Of a stretch of 50,208 nt of DNA, positions 40,260-49,601 are shown one piece after another. The position numbers were made by a program, and so were the translations under genes. Origin of the DNA: Hymenobacter terrestris. GTDB lineage: Bacteria > Bacteroidota > Bacteroidia > Cytophagales > Hymenobacteraceae. The stretch spans positions 1-50,208 of the forward strand of contig NZ_JABKAV010000024.1 of NCBI RefSeq assembly GCF_013377905.1, written 5' to 3'. Within the stretch, counting starts at the first letter, position 1. The number at the start of each line of letters is the position of its first letter. Under the pieces are notes generated by a model. That model was not told the DNA's origin. It was given only the letters and a program-made list of their open reading frames with translations, and made no database searches.

Positions 40260-43200
40260 TTAGGGCGCTTGCGTCAGGGTAGGGTAAATGACTCTGAATT
40301 CTGCAAATAAAACAAGTAAAAGTTGAAAATCAGCCGGGGTATTTTCTGTATGCTGGGCGCGCAGCTTGTGTTCCAGACTCTTAACACTTTCGGCTAGCGC
40401 CAAAACCCCTAACGTAAAGCCCGTGCCCTTGAGTTGGTGCAGGTGAGGCAGTATAGCGGCGTACTCGCCAGCGGCCACCAGCGCCGCCGCTTCGCTCAGT
40501 ACTTGGTCGGCTTCCTGCTCGAAATCGGTGTAGAGCTGGGCCGCGAACTCACCGCCTCCCAGTTGGCGCAGCTGCTCCACAATGGCCATATCAATCACCA
40601 CAATTCCTGGGGTGGCTTCGGCTGGCAGTGTAGCGGCAGCAGGCTCGGCGGTCTGGGCACTGGTGGCTGGGGCCGCCGGCGCGGCAGTGGCGGCACTGGG
40701 CACCTGGCTGAGTACGGCTTGGGCGGCAGGGCTGCTCCAGCGGCGCAGCATGGCATATAAATCCTGGCTTTTTACGGGTTTGGCAATGTAGTCGTCCATG
40801 CCTTCCTCCACAAAGCGCTTGGCGTCTTCGCGCATCGAGTAGGCCGTCATGGCTACTATCGGCGGGCAACTGAGACCGAGGCGGCGGCGGATTTCGCGCA
40901 TGGCCGTGATACCGTCCATTTCGGGCATCTGAATGTCCATAAATATCAGGTCGTAGCGGGTGTCGGGCGCAATAGCCCGGCTAATGGCCTCGAAGCCGTC
41001 GGCGGCCACCGTTACCGTGCAGCCCAGCTTATCGAGCAGGCGCGAGGCCACTTTCTGATTGATGGGGTTGTCGTCGACGAGCAGAATGCGCGGGTTGGTT
41101 TCGAAGCGCACCACTTCCTGCGGCCGCTCGCGCGCCAGCCGGCGCTCCTGCATAATCTCCTCCTCATTGTAAGCCATCTGGCAGCGGATGGTAAACCAGA
41201 AGGTCGAGCCCTCGCCCACGTTGGAGTATACCCCAATTTCGCCACCCAGCATATCGGCCAGCTGCTTGCTGATGGCCAGCCCCAGGCCAGTTCCGCCAAA
41301 CGCTTTAGTGGGCGTGGTATCGAGCTGGGTGAAGTTGGTAAAGAGCAGCTTCTCATCGTCGGGCGAAATGCCGATGCCCGAGTCCTGCACCGCAAAGCGC
41401 AGTTCGTACATATCCTCAAATGCTCCTTCGGCATCAGCGTCAGCTGTTTCCTTCGCTTCGGCGGCCACCACCGATACCACGATGCTGACCGTGCCCTGCG
41501 AAGTAAACTTAATAGCGTTGGAGGTGAGGTTGCTCAGAATCTGGAGCAGGCGCGTTTCGTCGGTGATGATGAAACGCGGCGTGTTGGGCGTGAGATGATA
41601 GGTGAACTTGAGCCGTTTCTGGCTGGCGCGGTTCGAGAACAGCGAGTATATTTTCTCGAGGGTGTAGTGCAGATCGATGCCCGACTCGTTGAGCTGGAGC
41701 TTGCCGGCCTGGATTTTCGACAGGTCCAGAATATCGTTCAGAATGGCCAGCAGCGCATCCGACGACTTGCGCAGCGTGTCCACATACTCCTCCTGCTCCT
41801 CGCTGGCCACCGTTTGGTGCAGCAGGTCAATCATGCCAATGATGCCGTTCATGGGCGTGCGCAGTTCGTGGCTCATGTTGGCCAGAAACAGCGTTTTGGC
41901 CTCCAAAGCCTGCTCGGCGGCTTCTTTGGCCAGGCGCAGGTCGTCCTGCATCTGCTTGAGGCCGGTAATGTCGCGCCCGATGCCTTCCGTTCCGTTCAGC
42001 TGGCTGCCGGCCGCGTCGCCCAGCAGCCGGCGCGCGTTCACCAACACACTCACAGCGTGGCCATCCTTATGGCGCATGGCCACCTCAAAGTTGCGCGCTT
42101 CGCCTAGCTCTCGCACCTGCTGCAACAAGTTGTCGCGCTCCTGCGGATTGATGTAAAAATCGCCAATAAACCGCCCCACAGCCTCCTCGGGGTGGTAGCC
42201 CAGCATGTCGTACACCGAGGGGCTGAGCAGCGTAATGAGGCCCTGCGTATCGGTTCGGTAGTACACATCCTGAAACGACTCGAAAATGGCGCGGAATTTC
42301 TCTTCCTGAGCCACCAGCTCCAGCTGCGAGCGTTTTTTGTCGGTGATGTCGTGGGCAATGCCCGAAATTTCCTCAAACGAACCGTCTTCGAGGTAGATAG
42401 GGTTGAGGTAGATTTCGCGCCACGAGTCCTGGCCTTTCGCATCGCGCAGGCGCACCTCGAAACGTTGCGGGTGCCCCTGAAACGCGCGACGATAATTGCT
42501 GATGAATGCTTCGCGGGCCTGGGGGTCCATCAGGGCCACATCGGCCTGCCACATATTCATGCCCAGAGTGGGGTACACCCCGTTGCGGCGCAGGAAATAA
42601 GCGGCGTAGTTGCGGTTGAAGGAAGCCAGCCGGGCGCGGGTATCCAACGACCACATCAGGTGCGAGCCGCTCTCGAAAATAGCGTTCAGTCGGGCGTTCT
42701 GCTTCTGAATCTGGACCTCGTTGCGCTTGCGCTCAATGGCCAGCGCCACCTGGTTGGAGATGAAGTGCAGAATCTCGATGTCGGAGGGCGCGTAGGCATC
42801 GGCCTTCTGGTAGTCCTGCACCGCAATTACCCCGATAATTCGCTCGCCAATACTCAGCGGCGAGCACAGCATCACCTCCGGCATCAGGCCGTAGGCCGTT
42901 ACAGACCCATCGGACACCAGCTGCTGCAGGTCTTCGCGCAGCAGGTACAGCGGCCGGCCCGTGCGGATAATATGCTCCGAAACCCCCGTTGAGAAGGGCC
43001 GCGTCATCATGGCCTGCTCGCCGGGGGCATTCTGATCGACGAAATAGGCAAACTGCAGTTGGGTGCGGGCCTCGTCGCAGAGGGCGATGTAGAAGTTGTT
43101 GGTTTCAATAATCTTGCTCAGCTCCCGATGGATAGCCCCGTACAGGGAGAGCAGATCTTTGGAGCTGATAGCAAGGTTAGCGATGCTGTAATACACCTTC

Positions 43201-44435
43201 TGCAGCCGCTCGGCCTTTATCCGGTCGGTGATATCGTGCAGAATGGCGCGGGTGCTCACCGGCTCGTTGTCCTGCCAGGAGCAGGAAATGGAGCCAATCA
43301 AATGGATGGGCTTGCCCGATTTGGTCAGGAAAACGGTTTCGAGCTTGTTGACCTTCTCGCCCTTATAGAGGTTGCGTAGTTGGTAAAGCAGCTTGGCCTT
43401 GTAGTACGGATGCACTACGCTGGCCAGGGTCAGCGACGGTAGCTCCTCGTCATCGTAGCCGAGCTTTTCCTTCCAGGCCTTGTTCACGAACAGAAAGCGG
43501 TTGTCGATGCTCAGGTTCTGAATCAGGTCGTGGGCATTGTCGAGAAAGTCCTGCAGGCGGTTGCGGTTATCGGTCAGCGCCCGCACGGCTACCTGCTTGT
43601 CGGTGATGTCGCGGCCCACGAACAGCACGCCGGTAATGGCCCCATCAATGTCGCGCTCAAACTCGGAGTGCCAGAAGAAGGTGCGCCCCCGGCCATAAAT
43701 CGTCAGCAGCGAGTGCTCAAAGAAATCCTGTACTTCCTGCGTTTCAAGTGCCCGCTGAAAGGCGTAGCGGCGGGGCTCCTGCTCGCTGGGAGGGGCAAAC
43801 AGGCCGAAATACTCCTGCCCAATCAGTGTGTCAACCAAATGCCCGGTTACTTCACAGAAGTAGGTGTTTACATCCTGGATGAAGCCTTTGCGGTCAAGTA
43901 GCAGGTAACACATGCCGGCCCGACTGAGCACGTCGCGCAGCTGGCCGCGCGAAAAACTTTCGGAAGGTGCGTCGGTGGTTTCTGTAGCTGGTGTCGTAGA
44001 AGCGTAGTGCTGCAAGTCGCGTAGGGCCAGCAGCAGCAGTGGTTCGTCCTCGGACGTTGGCCCGGCCAGACGGCTAACGAGGGCCCGGGCCGCAAGCCGG
44101 TCGCCCCCGCCGGCCTGCTGCCCGTGCCAGCGCCACGAGTGCGCCTCGCCCGACTGAGCACAGGCTACCAGCAACTCGTGCATTTCGGCTTCGGTAGCAG
44201 GCTCGGCATCTGCTGCGGGCGTATCAGATGCCGCGAAAGCCATCAGGCCGGTGCCCAGCAGCACGGCGCGGGTGGTGTTCAGGTAGTCTACAGCGCGCTG
44301 GTTGCAGTCGAGCAGGGCACCACGCGTGTCGTAAAGCAGCAGTCCATCAGCCGATTGCTCGAACAGTGCCCGATAGATATCGGGCGAAAGTGCGGCGAAT
44401 TTTTTGGCGGCCGAGTTGCTCGGAGAAGAAGGCAT
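40260..44435 (-). CDS. Hybrid sensor histidine kinase with PAS, GAF, receiver and Hpt domains
   Basis: A cytoplasmic kinase of 1391 residues from ATG 44435; an ATG at 44525 adds 30 less conserved-looking residues. Order: three PAS domains (about 18-140, 160-280, 290-405), GAF (415-570), two PAS (580-700, 710-828), HisKA with H856 (MSHELRTPMNG), HATPase (950-1090; SNAIKF, DSGIGI, GGTGLGL), receiver with D1167 (LIFMDIQMPEMDG) and Hpt with H1333 (HQLKGTG). No membrane segment is visible. All phosphorelay residues are present, so signal flow H856 to D1167 to H1333 and on to the response regulator downstream is expected. The sensed signal is unknown. Confidence 0.93.
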   Translation of the reverse strand: MPSSPSNSAAKKFAALSPDIYRALFEQSADGLLLYDTRGALLDCNQRAVDYLNTTRAVLLGTGLMAFAASDTPAADAEPATEAEMHELLVACAQSGEAHSWRWHGQQAGGGDRLAARALVSRLAGPTSEDEPLLLLALRDLQHYASTTPATETTDAPSESFSRGQLRDVLSRAGMCYLLLDRKGFIQDVNTYFCEVTGHLVDTLIGQEYFGLFAPPSEQEPRRYAFQRALETQEVQDFFEHSLLTIYGRGRTFFWHSEFERDIDGAITGVLFVGRDITDKQVAVRALTDNRNRLQDFLDNAHDLIQNLSIDNRFLFVNKAWKEKLGYDDEELPSLTLASVVHPYYKAKLLYQLRNLYKGEKVNKLETVFLTKSGKPIHLIGSISCSWQDNEPVSTRAILHDITDRIKAERLQKVYYSIANLAISSKDLLSLYGAIHRELSKIIETNNFYIALCDEARTQLQFAYFVDQNAPGEQAMMTRPFSTGVSEHIIRTGRPLYLLREDLQQLVSDGSVTAYGLMPEVMLCSPLSIGERIIGVIAVQDYQKADAYAPSDIEILHFISNQVALAIERKRNEVQIQKQNARLNAIFESGSHLMWSLDTRARLASFNRNYAAYFLRRNGVYPTLGMNMWQADVALMDPQAREAFISNYRRAFQGHPQRFEVRLRDAKGQDSWREIYLNPIYLEDGSFEEISGIAHDITDKKRSQLELVAQEEKFRAIFESFQDVYYRTDTQGLITLLSPSVYDMLGYHPEEAVGRFIGDFYINPQERDNLLQQVRELGEARNFEVAMRHKDGHAVSVLVNARRLLGDAAGSQLNGTEGIGRDITGLKQMQDDLRLAKEAAEQALEAKTLFLANMSHELRTPMNGIIGMIDLLHQTVASEEQEEYVDTLRKSSDALLAILNDILDLSKIQAGKLQLNESGIDLHYTLEKIYSLFSNRASQKRLKFTYHLTPNTPRFIITDETRLLQILSNLTSNAIKFTSQGTVSIVVSVVAAEAKETADADAEGAFEDMYELRFAVQDSGIGISPDDEKLLFTNFTQLDTTPTKAFGGTGLGLAISKQLADMLGGEIGVYSNVGEGSTFWFTIRCQMAYNEEEIMQERRLARERPQEVVRFETNPRILLVDDNPINQKVASRLLDKLGCTVTVAADGFEAISRAIAPDTRYDLIFMDIQMPEMDGITAMREIRRRLGLSCPPIVAMTAYSMREDAKRFVEEGMDDYIAKPVKSQDLYAMLRRWSSPAAQAVLSQVPSAATAAPAAPATSAQTAEPAAATLPAEATPGIVVIDMAIVEQLRQLGGGEFAAQLYTDFEQEADQVLSEAAALVAAGEYAAILPHLHQLKGTGFTLGVLALAESVKSLEHKLRAQHTENTPADFQLLLVLFAEFRVIYPTLTQAP

Positions 44436-44555
44436 GTGGGAGGCAGAGAATGGCAAAATGGCTTCCCCAACAAGCGGGTCCCCGAACGAAGTTCTTAAAT
44501 TGGGGACAATTCCCGAATAATCCATCTTTTTGCGCTGCTAACCCTGCTACCTGCT

Positions 44556-45704
44556 TTGCCGCCCCGTCTGGTTTTCACTGTTACCACCGACCTAAATTAC
44601 GACCAGCGAATGCAGCGCATCTGTGCCTCGCTGGCTCGCGCCGGTTATACCGTGCTGCTGGTAGGCCGTCAGGGGCCAGCTTCGCAACCATTGTGTCCGC
44701 AGCCGTACGTCCAGCACCGGCTGCGCTGCTTTTTTCAGCGCGGAAAAATATTCTATATAGAATACAACCTGCGCCTGCTGCTGTTTCTGGCGGGCCAGCG
44801 GGCGGCGGCCTGGTGCGCCATCGACCTCGATACGGCCCTGCCCGTGTGGCTGCGGGCCCGGCTGGGCGGGCAACCCTTGGTATACGATGCCCACGAGCTG
44901 TTTACCGAGGTGCCCGAAGTGGTGGCCCGGCCCCGGGTGCAGCGGCTGTGGCGCTGGGTTGAAAACTTTATTGTGCCCCGCGCGGCGCTGGCTTATACCG
45001 TTGGGCCGGCCCTGGGCCGGCTGTTCGAGCAGCGCCACGGCCGACCTTTCGCGGTGGTGCGCAACATCAGCCGCCTCGCCGATGAGGAGCTGCCGCCGGC
45101 CCCCAGCGCTGCGCCGGCCGGCGGCTTTATTCTGTACCAGGGCGCGCTAAACGCCGGCCGGGGCCTGGAGGAGTTGCTGGCTGCTATGCCGCATATACAT
45201 GGCCGGCTGGTGCTCTGTGGCGAGGGTGACCTGTCGCACAGTCTGCGCCGGCAGGCCAAGGAGCTGGGGTTGCTGGAGTCGGGGCAAGTGGAGTTTCGGG
45301 GCTTCGTGCGGCCCGACGAGCTGCGCGAGCTGACCCGCCACGCCACGGTGGGCGTGAACCTGCTGCGCAATGTAGGCCTGAGCTACTACTACTCGCTGGC
45401 CAACAAGTTCTTCGACTACCTGCACGCCGGCGTGCCGCAGGTAGTCATCGATTTTCCGGAGTACCGTACCCTCAACGAGCAGTACGACGTGGCCGATCTG
45501 GTGCCCGACCTGGAACCGGCCACGCTGGCCGCCGCCCTCAACCGCCTGCTGCCCGGCGGCAACGCGGCCCGCTACCAGCAACTGGCTGAAAATGCCCGCC
45601 GCGCCCGCCCGCTGCTTAGCTGGCAGCACGAGGAGCAGGAGCTGCTGCGACTTTACGCCGCGCTGCTGCCCAACGCCCAAATAGCTGGCGCGGCCGGCGC
45701 GTAA
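44556..45704 (+). CDS. Glycosyltransferase family 4 protein
   Basis: A 382-residue GT-B glycosyltransferase. FTVTTDLNYDQRMQRICASL opens the N-terminal domain, VYDAHELFTEVPEV is the central acceptor motif, and the C-terminal domain carries ILYQGALNAGRGLEELL, LCGEGDLSHSL, FRGFVRPDEL and YYYSLANKFFDYLHAGVPQV with the nucleotide-sugar site. The start is the TTG at 44556, since homologue-like sequence begins at once and no ATG precedes it in frame. It diverges from the hybrid kinase gene and runs 41 bases ahead of miaA. The sugar is unknown. Confidence 0.88.
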   Translation: MPPRLVFTVTTDLNYDQRMQRICASLARAGYTVLLVGRQGPASQPLCPQPYVQHRLRCFFQRGKIFYIEYNLRLLLFLAGQRAAAWCAIDLDTALPVWLRARLGGQPLVYDAHELFTEVPEVVARPRVQRLWRWVENFIVPRAALAYTVGPALGRLFEQRHGRPFAVVRNISRLADEELPPAPSAAPAGGFILYQGALNAGRGLEELLAAMPHIHGRLVLCGEGDLSHSLRRQAKELGLLESGQVEFRGFVRPDELRELTRHATVGVNLLRNVGLSYYYSLANKFFDYLHAGVPQVVIDFPEYRTLNEQYDVADLVPDLEPATLAAALNRLLPGGNAARYQQLAENARRARPLLSWQHEEQELLRLYAALLPNAQIAGAAGA

Positions 45705-45718
45705 GCCCGAATCGGCCG

Positions 45719-45726
45719 TAGCTTTG
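45719..45726 (+). promoter_or_regulatory. Possible -7 box of miaA
   Basis: TAGCTTTG, an exact TAnnTTTG match, 19 bases before the miaA ATG and just after the upstream gene's stop. No -33 seen. Confidence 0.35.
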
Positions 45727-45745
45727 TGGCTTCTTACGTGCTCCT

Positions 45746-46669
45746 ATGAACCCGCCCGCCAACCTGACTGCTTCCGCCGAACCAACGCTGCTCGTACTTA
45801 CGGGCCCAACGGCTGTGGGCAAAACGGCACTGTGCGTAGAGTTGGCCCAACGCCTGAGCACCGAAATTGTGTCGGCCGATTCGCGGCAGTTTTTCCGGGA
45901 GCTGAGCATCGGTACGGCTAAGCCCACCGCGGCCGAAATGGGCGGCGTGCGGCACCATTTCATCGACTCGCATAGCATTGCCGACGAGTACAATGCCGGC
46001 CGCTTCGAGCAGGAGGCGCTGGCGCGGCTGGCCGACATGTTTGAGCGCCACAAAACCGTTATCCTGACTGGGGGCTCGGGTTTGTACCTGCAGGCCGTTA
46101 CCGAGGGGCTCGACGATTTGCCAGCTGCGCCGCCCGAAATCCGGGCTGGTCTGCACGTCGAGCTGGCGGCCCACGGGCTGGAGCCGTTGGTAGCGGAGCT
46201 GGCCCGCCTCGACCCGGTAGCCCACGGCCGTATCGATCTGCAGAACCACCAGCGCGTGTTGCGGGCGCTGGAAATATGTCGAGCTACCGGGCAGCCTTTC
46301 AGCTCGTTCCATGGCCGCAAAACAACCGAGCGACCCTTCCGCATCATCAAAATCGCCCTCACTCGTGAGCGGGAAGAACTATACCGGCGCATTGATGAAC
46401 GGATGGACCTGATGCTGGCCGCCGGACTGGAGGCCGAAGCCCGCGCGCTGTATCCGTACCGCCACCACAACGCCCTGCAAACGGTGGGCTACCAGGAGCT
46501 ATTCAGCTATTTTGAAGGCCACTACGATTACGCTGAGGCCGTGCGCCTACTCAAGCGAAACTCGCGCCGCTACGCCAAGCGCCAGCTGGCCTGGCTGCGC
46601 CGCGACCCGCAGTACCAGTGGCTACACCCAAATGAGGTGCCGGGCTGGCTGGCTGAGCAGTTGGGGTAA
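45746..46669 (+). CDS. miaA: tRNA dimethylallyltransferase
   Basis: A 307-residue enzyme that puts a dimethylallyl group on N6 of A37 in tRNAs reading codons that start with U. P-loop GPTAVGKT (20-27), DSRQFF (45-50), the GTAKP stretch and GGSGLYLQAV are all present, as is LQNHQRVLRALEI. Length is normal. The first 11 residues (MNPPANLTASA) are extra relative to the P-loop start; ATG 45746 remains the only ATG. Confidence 0.97.
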   Translation: MNPPANLTASAEPTLLVLTGPTAVGKTALCVELAQRLSTEIVSADSRQFFRELSIGTAKPTAAEMGGVRHHFIDSHSIADEYNAGRFEQEALARLADMFERHKTVILTGGSGLYLQAVTEGLDDLPAAPPEIRAGLHVELAAHGLEPLVAELARLDPVAHGRIDLQNHQRVLRALEICRATGQPFSSFHGRKTTERPFRIIKIALTREREELYRRIDERMDLMLAAGLEAEARALYPYRHHNALQTVGYQELFSYFEGHYDYAEAVRLLKRNSRRYAKRQLAWLRRDPQYQWLHPNEVPGWLAEQLG

Positions 46670-46699
46670 TAACAGTCTATCCGGCTTCTGGGCTCTGCC

Positions 46700-48058
46700 T
46701 TATTTCCATTGCAGACTATTGATGTGCTGGCCGATTTTGCGGCCCTCGCGTAAGCCCACTTCATTGTCTTGGCGGGAGTGGATGCCGCCCAGAAAGCGCG
46801 AGAGGGCCGATTCTTCGGCCGTTTCCCAGAACGAGTGATAGGTGCGGGCCTTGAAGTCGGTGGCCCGGGCTATGTCGCGCCCACGGCCCACGTGCGAATC
46901 GTCGGTGAAGGTGAGGTTGCCGTAGAGACCCTCCAGCACCACGGCCGTGGCCGCCGACTGCGTGGCGTGCCCCGAAGAGTAGCCCGGAAACGGCGGCGCG
47001 GGCCAGAACGGTACCCAGTCGGGGTCGATAAAGCGGCGCACGAAGGTGTAGGGCCGCTCGTTGTTGAAGGTGTATTTGCACTTCCAGCAGATGATGAAAG
47101 CATCGGCCACGGCAATGCCCGTGCGGGCAAAGGTTTCGGCCGCCTTCCCCAGGTCGGCTTGCGTGGTAGTTACCACGATGCGGGCCAGATTGTAGGAGTG
47201 GCCGGGGGGCGTAAAGGTGTCGCTTGGGTCGTCGGCCCACCACACGGCTATTTCCTTTTCCTGCTGCGTCAGGCCAATGTTTTTGGCGTACACCTCGAGG
47301 TATTGCGCGTAGTACTGCGAGGTGGGCGAGGGGGAGTAGGGGAGTGGCGCAGGCATTGGCATGGCCGCATCAAGAGCTAGGAAAGTGCGGTTATTGCCCC
47401 AATAGGGTTGCATTGGCCGCAGGCCGTTCTCGGTGGGCTGCCAGTCGCCGGGGTTGGTGGTAGGTACGTAGCCGGCCGGGAAGTTGCGCAGGTAGCCCTC
47501 GTGGCCGCCATCAGTTTTCGACCACGCGAATATGGCCTCCGCCACGGCCCGGCCATAGGCAGCCGAACGCTCGGCCGTGGCCGCGTCGGGGCCGGCATAC
47601 GCGCGGGCCAGAGCATCCTTCAGCGAGTCGATGCGGGCGTGGCTGGCAGCAGGGGCGTTGGCAAACAGGTTTTTCAGGATGTGGGCCTGGGCTGCGTTTG
47701 CGCATAGCGGCCAGCGGTAATCCCGTCCGGTTTCGGGTTGGGGCAGACTGCCAAGCTGCTGGAGCTGGCCGGCCAGCGAGCGGCGCCCCGGTATACCTGC
47801 CACCACCGACTCGTACAGCGTGAGACCGGCGTAGCCCAGCGCCCGCGCCGCAACGGGCGGCGTAAAGCCGGGGCTCTGGCGCACGAGCTGCAGCGTGAGG
47901 GTGCTCCACTTGGTAGCCACCGCCGCATCATAGCTGCTGGTTGGCGCTACGACTGGCGTAACCTCCGGTTCCGGCTGGCAGCTACTCAGCAGTCCCAGTA
48001 TCAGCAGCGCCAAGCTGGTAAGTAGCCGCTGCCGCAGCAGAGAGTAGATTTTCAGCAT
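46700..48058 (-). CDS. Vanadium-dependent haloperoxidase-like lipoprotein (PAP2 superfamily)
   Basis: A 452-residue protein starting at ATG 48058 with a lipoprotein signal (LLTSLALLILGLLSSC). The C-terminal half carries the vanadate/phosphate pocket of the family: K-x-x-x-x-x-x-R in the KYTFNNERPYTFVRR region, PGYSSGHATQSAAT with the catalytic His, and SRFLGGIHSRQDNEVGLREG with Arg-x5-His. Members oxidise halides with peroxide or act as acid phosphatases. The lipid anchor would place it in the periplasm or on the outer membrane. Haloperoxidase versus phosphatase activity cannot be told from sequence. Confidence 0.9.
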   Translation of the reverse strand: MLKIYSLLRQRLLTSLALLILGLLSSCQPEPEVTPVVAPTSSYDAAVATKWSTLTLQLVRQSPGFTPPVAARALGYAGLTLYESVVAGIPGRRSLAGQLQQLGSLPQPETGRDYRWPLCANAAQAHILKNLFANAPAASHARIDSLKDALARAYAGPDAATAERSAAYGRAVAEAIFAWSKTDGGHEGYLRNFPAGYVPTTNPGDWQPTENGLRPMQPYWGNNRTFLALDAAMPMPAPLPYSPSPTSQYYAQYLEVYAKNIGLTQQEKEIAVWWADDPSDTFTPPGHSYNLARIVVTTTQADLGKAAETFARTGIAVADAFIICWKCKYTFNNERPYTFVRRFIDPDWVPFWPAPPFPGYSSGHATQSAATAVVLEGLYGNLTFTDDSHVGRGRDIARATDFKARTYHSFWETAEESALSRFLGGIHSRQDNEVGLREGRKIGQHINSLQWK

Positions 48059-48284
48059 ATAGAGGGGCCAATAAAACAATTATCAGGAGAAATCATCTAG
48101 ATAAATATAGCTTTAAGAGCGATATATTCATAAAAAATATTAAATTATTTATCGTAAACACTCCTTACTTGCGCATTTAGCCGTCAGCTGGCTAAATAAT
48201 ATGTCCTGGCTTTTCTGACAGAATCAATGGCAGTTTTCCAATGGCAGCTCGCGGAACAGTAGTCACGGCAACAGCAGAAACGGC
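48059..48284. other. AT-rich gene-free stretch
   Basis: About 225 bases without a gene. It is strongly AT-rich around 48095-48170 and contrasts with the GC-rich genes on both sides. No clear -7 box is placed for the haloperoxidase gene; the stretch probably holds its promoter. Confidence 0.5.
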
Positions 48285-48318
48285 AAAAAAAACTGCCAGC
48301 ATCCGGAGGCGCTGGCAG
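48285..48318 (-). terminator. Intrinsic terminator of pfkA
   Basis: On the minus strand CTGCCAGC - 10-base loop - GCTGGCAG followed by eight T. The stem is perfect and the element lies 38 bases after the pfkA stop; a textbook rho-independent terminator, the clearest one in the window. Confidence 0.9.
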
Positions 48319-48355
48319 AAAGTGCTGTTGGTAAAAAAGATGCCTGAGGCAGACG

Positions 48356-49330
48356 CTAGGCGTTCAGGATTTCCACCATCCGCATGAAGCTCTGATTGAT
48401 AAGCTTGCGTTTGTGAATGGTGTCGGCGAAGGGCGTGTACACGAGCTTGCGGTCCACGATGCCGGCCATCACATTGTGCATGCCATTCATCAGGCCTTCC
48501 ACGGCTGCAATGCCGATTTGCGAGGCCAGCATTCGGTCGGCGGCTGAAGGGGCACCGCCGCGCTGAATGTGGCCGATAATAGTAACGCGGGTATCGAGCT
48601 GCGGTATGGCGGCCTTCACCTGCCGCGCTACTTCATGGGCGTTGCCTTCCTCGTCGCCCTCGGCAATAACTACCAGAAACGAGGTTTTGGAGCGGTTGCG
48701 GCCATTTCTGAGCGTTGCAATTACCGCTTCGGTCGAGAGCTGGGTTTCAGGAATCATCACGATTTCGGCCCCACCCCCAATGGCGCAGGGAATGGCAATA
48801 TAGCCCGAGTCGCGGCCCATTACCTCCACAAAAAAGCACCGGTCGTGCGAGTCGGCCGTATCCCTGATTTTGTCAATAGCCTCCAGGGCCGTGTTTACGG
48901 CAGTGTCGTAGCCAATAGTATAATCGGTGCCATACAGGTCGTTGTCGATGGTACCGGGCGCGCCCACTATCGGAATGCCGAATTCCTGCTCGAAAAGCGT
49001 GGCCCCGGTAAACGTGCCGTTGCCGCCAATGGCCACCAGCCCGTCGATACCGTGGTTTACAAGCTGATCGAAGGCTAGCTGCCGGCCTTCGCGGGTCTGG
49101 AACGTCTGGCTGCGGGCTGATTTAAGAATGGTACCGCCTTTTTGAATCGTATTGGAAACCGAGGCAGAATCGAGCTTTACGAACTCGCCTTTCACCATGC
49201 CGCTGTAACCGCGCATGATGCCGTACACCTCGATGCCGTGGTAAACGGCCGTGCGAACCACGGCCCGGATGCAGGCGTTCATACCGGGCGCGTCGCCTCC
49301 ACTGGTGAAAACTGCAATGCGCTTTATCAT
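48356..49330 (-). CDS. pfkA: ATP-dependent 6-phosphofructokinase
   Basis: A 324-residue glycolytic enzyme phosphorylating fructose-6-phosphate. FTSGGDAPGMNACIRAVV holds the ATP-binding GGDAPGMN (11-18), then IGGNGTFTGA, the catalytic PGTIDNDLYGTDYTIGYDTA region, EVMGRDSGYIA and GHIQRGGAPSA. GTFTGA in place of the usual GSY/GSL is a slight variation. ATG 49330 is used; an ATG 6 bases upstream is possible. A TACTTTCG-like box at 49403-49410 precedes it. It has its own terminator. Confidence 0.97.
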   Translation of the reverse strand: MIKRIAVFTSGGDAPGMNACIRAVVRTAVYHGIEVYGIMRGYSGMVKGEFVKLDSASVSNTIQKGGTILKSARSQTFQTREGRQLAFDQLVNHGIDGLVAIGGNGTFTGATLFEQEFGIPIVGAPGTIDNDLYGTDYTIGYDTAVNTALEAIDKIRDTADSHDRCFFVEVMGRDSGYIAIPCAIGGGAEIVMIPETQLSTEAVIATLRNGRNRSKTSFLVVIAEGDEEGNAHEVARQVKAAIPQLDTRVTIIGHIQRGGAPSAADRMLASQIGIAAVEGLMNGMHNVMAGIVDRKLVYTPFADTIHKRKLINQSFMRMVEILNA

Positions 49331-49558
49331 ACTCATCTGGCTCTTACTTATGGGCAAAACCGGCCCACCGGACCGGAACCGGTAAAGATGCGGAATTTGC
49401 GCCGAAAGTATGTTCCTAGCCCAGTTAAATGCAAAGCGGCCACCAGTAGAGTTAACCGTTTGCCCGGCGCCTGCGTATCGACCTTATTGCTATTGGTTGT
49501 TAAAGCCCTAACTTAACTTTCGTTGCGGCCGGGTGGCCCCGCTCCGGGGGCACCCGGG

Positions 49559-49566
49559 TACCTTCG
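49559..49566 (+). promoter_or_regulatory. Probable -7 box of the TerB-like gene
   Basis: TACCTTCG, one base off TAnnTTTG, 35 bases before the ATG at 49602. Confidence 0.35.
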
Positions 49567-49601
49567 CCCATCTCCGTCCTCCCCTGCCAACTACCCGCCC
49601 C

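Noticed and set aside
42192..42992. 266-codon plus-strand frame inside the hybrid kinase gene
   Set aside because: Shadow of PAS/GAF coding sequence on the minus strand.
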